64,000 nucleotides of DNA, from NCBI RefSeq assembly GCF_016862955.1, contig NZ_BONY01000052.1, forward strand, positions 1 through 64,000, written 5' to 3'. Shown here piece after piece: positions 61,218-64,000 of this stretch (the stretch's first letter is position 1; the number at the start of each line of letters is the position of its first letter). Source of the DNA: Rhizocola hellebori. Lineage in GTDB: Bacteria; Actinomycetota; Actinomycetes; Mycobacteriales; Micromonosporaceae. The notes beneath the pieces are model-generated. The model did no database searches, was not told the DNA's origin, and saw only the letters and a program-made list of their open reading frames with translations. The position numbers and the translations under genes were made by a program.

Positions 61218-63641
61218 ATGCGTCCCCGGGCGGCAGATGTCCTGCTGGCGGATGGCACCACCGTCCACTTGCGACCGATCGACGCGACCGACGCCGATGC
61301 GGTGGTCGCCATGCACGGCCGCTTCTCCGAGCAGACCCGCTATTTCCGCTATTTCTCGCCCTATCCACGGATCCCGGCGCGAGATCTGGACCGTTTCGTC
61401 AACGTGGACCACGTCGACCGCGAGGCGCTGGTCATTGCGGCAGGCCCGGATCTGATCGGGGTGGGTCGCTACGAACGGCTCGGCCCGGACGCGCCCGACG
61501 CCGAGGTGGCGTTCGTGGTGGAGGACGCCTATCAGGGCCGCGGCGTGGGTTCGGTGTTGCTGGAACACCTGGCGGCCGCCGCACGCGAGGTGGGCATCGA
61601 AAGGTTCGTCGCCGAGGTGCTTCCCGCCAACGGCGCCATGTTGCGCGTGTTCACCGACGCGGGCTATGAGGTGAGCCGTCAATACGCAGACGGCGTGGTG
61701 CATCTGACCTTCCCGGTCGCCCAGACGCAGCGATCGCTTGCCGTGCAATGGGATCGCGAGCACCGCACGGAGGCGCGCTCGGTCGCCCGGCTGATGCGCC
61801 CGGAAGGCGTGGCAGTCTATGGCGCAAGCTCCTCCGGGCGCGGGGTGGGCGCGGCCGCCCTTGCCCACCTGCGTGCGGGCGGCTTCACCGGGCCCATCCA
61901 CGCCGGCCGCCACCTGACCGAACAAGCCGACCTGGCCGTGGTCGCGGTGCCGCCGGAAGCCATCGGCGAGGTCGTCGCCGACGCGGCCGCGGCGGGAGTG
62001 CACGGCCTGCTGGTGATCACCGAGCTGGATCCTTCGCAGCGCCGCGACCTGGTCGAGGCCACCCGAGCCGCCGGGATGCGGCTGGTCGGGCCGGGCAGCC
62101 TGGGCCTGGCCGACCACACCGTGCACCTGAACGCGACCCTGGTGCCCAGACTGCCCGCCCCGGGCCGGGTGGCGCTGTTCAGCCAGTCCGGAACATTGGG
62201 CCTGCACCTGATGGCCGAAGCGGACCGCAGGGGCCTTGGCATGTCCAGCTTTGCCAGCGTGGGCAGGCGCGCCGACGTGTCCGGCAACGACCTGCTCCAG
62301 TTCTGGGCCGACGACCCGCAGACCGACATCATCGCCATGTACCTGGAAAGCTTTGGCAATCCGCGAAAGTTCGCCCGGATCGCGCGCACGGTCGGCCGTC
62401 GCAAGCCCATCATCGTGCTCGCATCGGAGACCGGCGCCGGGGGAAGCTCCACTTTGGACTCCGCGGCGCTGGAGGCGTTGCGCGCTCACTCCGGTGTCAT
62501 TGAGGTGGGTACAGTGTCGGAGCTGCTGGACGTGGCCAGCGTGCTGGACAGTCAGCCGCTGCCCGTCGGCGACCGGATAGCGGTGGTGAGCAACGCTTTC
62601 GCCATGACCGCCCTCGCCGCGGCGCGGGTCCGCTCGGCCGGGCTGCAGGTGGGCCGCAGCGGCTCGGTCAGCACCTCCGCACCGCCCGCGGAGCTTGCCG
62701 CCGCGGTTCGCTCCGCCGTGGAAAGCGACGACGCCGACGCGGTTGTGGTGGTGGTGACCCCGCCCCTGCCCACCGGCCCGCTGAGCGCCTCGGAGACCGA
62801 GCTGCTGCTGCCCTACATGCAGGTGCTGGCGGAGGTGGTGCAGGCGGCCGACAAGCCGGTGGTGGTGACCAGCCTGCCGGGCGAGGCGGGCCCGGCCGGA
62901 GTCCCGTCCTTCCGTTCCATCGAGGAGGCGGTGCGCGCCCTGGCCCACGCTGTCCGGCGGGCAGCTTGGCTGCGCGAGCCGCCGGGCACCCTGCCCACAC
63001 CGTTGCGGCCCACGGTTTCGAGCATCGCCGAGGCACTTGAGGCCTACGACATCCCCGTGCTCACCTCATATCTGGCCGATTCCGTGGACGCCGCGCAGGC
63101 CCGCGCCGAGGAGGCTGGATATCCGGTGGCGCTCAAGGCGGCCGAGCATCCGCAACGGATCGACCTCGGCGCGGTGCGGCTCAACCTGGGCTCGGCCCCG
63201 CTGGTGCGCGGCGCCTACACCGACCTCGCCGCCGCGTTCGGCCCGACCGTGGTCGTGCAGAAGATGGCCCCACCCGGCGTCGCCTGTGTCATCGAGGTCC
63301 GAGACGATCCCGCTTTCGGCCCGGTGGTCGGTTTCGGCCTGGGCGGCCCCATTCCCGAACTGGTAGGCGACCGCGCCTGGCGCGCAGCCCCGCTAACCGA
63401 TCGCGACGCACAAGCCCTGCTGCGCACACCCAAAGCCGCCCCACTACTGGCCGGTGTAGATCTGGCCGCCCTCGCCGAACTCCTCGTCCGGATAGGACAG
63501 CTGGCCGATGAGGTCCCAGGCTTGCGCAACATCGTCCTCAACCCCGTGCTAGCACACGAAAAAGGCTGGACCGCCCTGCACGCCGCCGGCGTCCTCGACA
63601 CCCCCGCCGACCGCCCTGACTCCGGCCCCCGCCGCCTCTAA
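61218..63641 (+). CDS. GNAT-acyl-CoA synthetase (ADP-forming) fusion protein acetyltransferase, Pat-like
   Basis: The 807-residue protein has an N-terminal GNAT domain (VVEDAYQGRGVGSVLLEHL, about residues 1-165) followed by an acyl-CoA synthetase-like region and a C-terminal ATP-grasp (AYDIPVLTSYLADSVDAA). GNAT first and synthetase second is the reverse of enterobacterial Pat. Pat enzymes acetylate and inactivate acyl-CoA synthetases. It is adjacent to AcuC, its likely opponent. The GNAT core is complete. The CoA-binding part of the synthetase domain looks eroded. The ATG at 61218 is preferred over one 15 nt upstream, but the ribosome binding site is weak. Confidence 0.91.
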   Translation: MRPRAADVLLADGTTVHLRPIDATDADAVVAMHGRFSEQTRYFRYFSPYPRIPARDLDRFVNVDHVDREALVIAAGPDLIGVGRYERLGPDAPDAEVAFVVEDAYQGRGVGSVLLEHLAAAAREVGIERFVAEVLPANGAMLRVFTDAGYEVSRQYADGVVHLTFPVAQTQRSLAVQWDREHRTEARSVARLMRPEGVAVYGASSSGRGVGAAALAHLRAGGFTGPIHAGRHLTEQADLAVVAVPPEAIGEVVADAAAAGVHGLLVITELDPSQRRDLVEATRAAGMRLVGPGSLGLADHTVHLNATLVPRLPAPGRVALFSQSGTLGLHLMAEADRRGLGMSSFASVGRRADVSGNDLLQFWADDPQTDIIAMYLESFGNPRKFARIARTVGRRKPIIVLASETGAGGSSTLDSAALEALRAHSGVIEVGTVSELLDVASVLDSQPLPVGDRIAVVSNAFAMTALAAARVRSAGLQVGRSGSVSTSAPPAELAAAVRSAVESDDADAVVVVVTPPLPTGPLSASETELLLPYMQVLAEVVQAADKPVVVTSLPGEAGPAGVPSFRSIEEAVRALAHAVRRAAWLREPPGTLPTPLRPTVSSIAEALEAYDIPVLTSYLADSVDAAQARAEEAGYPVALKAAEHPQRIDLGAVRLNLGSAPLVRGAYTDLAAAFGPTVVVQKMAPPGVACVIEVRDDPAFGPVVGFGLGGPIPELVGDRAWRAAPLTDRDAQALLRTPKAAPLLAGVDLAALAELLVRIGQLADEVPGLRNIVLNPVLAHEKGWTALHAAGVLDTPADRPDSGPRRL

Positions 63642-63654
63642 CCCCACCCACTGA

Positions 63655-63713
63655 CACCCAAAGACGCACCTTGACCATGAAGTTGCGTCTATGGGTGCAG
63701 AGCAAAGGTGTGG
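63655..63713. repeat. Palindromic intergenic repeat, copy 2
   Basis: Arms CACCCAAAGACGCA (63655-63668) and TGCGTCTATGGGTG (63684-63697) pair with one mismatch, followed by CAGAGCAAAGGTGTGG. The right half matches copy 1 (127-150). It lies just downstream of the acetyltransferase stop. Confidence 0.75.
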
Positions 63714-63801
63714 CGCAGACACTGTCCTGCCAGGCGGGGAACACTGCCGCGGGGGAGGTTGTCGCCGGCGGAGCCGGCGGGGGTGGGGAGCACGCAGGTG
63801 G

Positions 63802-63855
63802 CGTTGCCGCCGGGAGATACGGCGAAAGACCACAACGAACCGGCGTAAAGGCATA
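63802..63855. repeat. Dispersed hairpin repeat, copy 2
   Basis: It aligns to 14885-14940 at about 45 of 56 positions with two single-base gaps. The hairpin is shorter here and the CCGGCG-AAA tail is kept. It lies in the 321-bp gene-free region 63642-63962, which also holds a 7-bp GC hairpin at 63763-63779. Confidence 0.75.
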
Positions 63856-63911
63856 AAGGAAGGCGGGGCAGCGAACCGAGACGGTGGGCTGGGGTGAGCG
63901 GGCAGAGTAAG

Positions 63912-63941
63912 AGGGCGCGGCCCGGGAGTGGGTCGCGCCCT
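63912..63941. terminator. GC-rich terminator hairpin
   Basis: AGGGCGCG (63912-63919) pairs with CGCGCCCT (63934-63941) just beyond the stop codon of the minus-strand gene at the window end. Without a T run its efficiency is uncertain. Confidence 0.6.
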
Positions 63942-63962
63942 GTGAAGGCTGGGGAGAAAGGG

Positions 63963-64000
63963 TTAGCTGGCGTAGACGGAGAGGCGGGTGCCGCGGTCGC
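63963..64000 (-). CDS. 3' end of a minus-strand gene (partial)
   Basis: The last 11 codons before TAA (63965-63963) read DRGTRLSVYAS in the frame that ends at the window edge. This is too short to identify. A hairpin follows, supporting a real gene end. Confidence 0.45.
   Translation of the reverse strand, partial: DRGTRLSVYAS

Noticed and set aside
1-64000. tRNA, rRNA, CRISPR array or insertion sequence
   Set aside because: I scanned the intergenic gaps and saw no cloverleaf with T-arm pattern, no regular spacer array, and no transposase with terminal repeats.

Overview
The window is a high-GC chromosomal segment from an actinobacterium. Supporting signs are GTG/TTG starts, many 1-26 nt gene overlaps, class II ribonucleotide reductase under NrdR, an actinobacterial LexA box, polyprenol-phosphomannose mannosyltransferases, a YbaB/EspC-like/WXG-like cassette and many small lineage-specific families. 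A Micromonosporales-like genus is my best guess, but the sequence alone does not fix it. I saw no tRNA, rRNA, CRISPR array, prophage or insertion sequence.

Layout. 0-7.2 kb (minus): a tightly coupled run of four mannosyltransferase-type genes ending in tex. 7.3-7.9 kb: a toxin-antitoxin pair. 8.2-14.9 kb: a liv-type ABC importer operon with an acyl-CoA ligase inside it. 15-23.3 kb: housekeeping genes (DUF349 protein, miaA, dapF, malic enzyme, hflX, a membrane-anchored beta-propeller, lexA). 23.6-28.2 kb: nrdR-nrdJ, with a LAGLIDADG intein in NrdJ and two NrdR boxes 31 bp apart. 28.2-31.1 kb: PadR regulator, drug-type ABC exporter and methyltransferase. 31.2-34.6 kb: DtxR repressor, TetR/ohr divergent pair, YceI protein, a small protein and a lipoprotein. 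34.6-36.9 kb: a type VII-like three-gene cassette and a serine-kinase-type ATPase. 36.9-41.2 kb: ROK regulator fused translationally to a sugar ABC importer. 41.4-43.5 kb: DUF5709 protein, lipoprotein and a Tat-secreted five-bladed-propeller glycosidase-like protein. 43.7-50.2 kb: LacI regulator, FAD oxidoreductase, second sugar importer and acetyl-xylan-type esterase. 50.2-55.6 kb: membrane protein, GNAT, a Rieske/DUF6529/secreted-protein set, then a membrane adenylate cyclase coupled to a CRP regulator. 55.6-59.2 kb: small proteins, SRPBCC, quinone-reductase-like enzyme and a phosphotransferase. 59.2-63.6 kb: rhodanese, AcuC deacetylase and a GNAT-acyl-CoA synthetase fusion in one coupled operon. 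63.6-64 kb: repeats and the 3' end of a minus-strand gene.

How they work together. The carbohydrate block pairs two importers with their own regulators (ROK and LacI), each with duplicated palindromic operators, plus secreted or cytoplasmic glycan-processing enzymes. The last operon places a protein acetyltransferase next to a deacetylase, which suggests reversible lysine acetylation of acyl-CoA metabolism. The cyclase-CRP pair next to an exported Rieske protein and a membrane DUF6529 protein looks like a self-contained redox and cAMP module and is the least described system here. Two dispersed hairpin repeat families recur at gene 3' ends.
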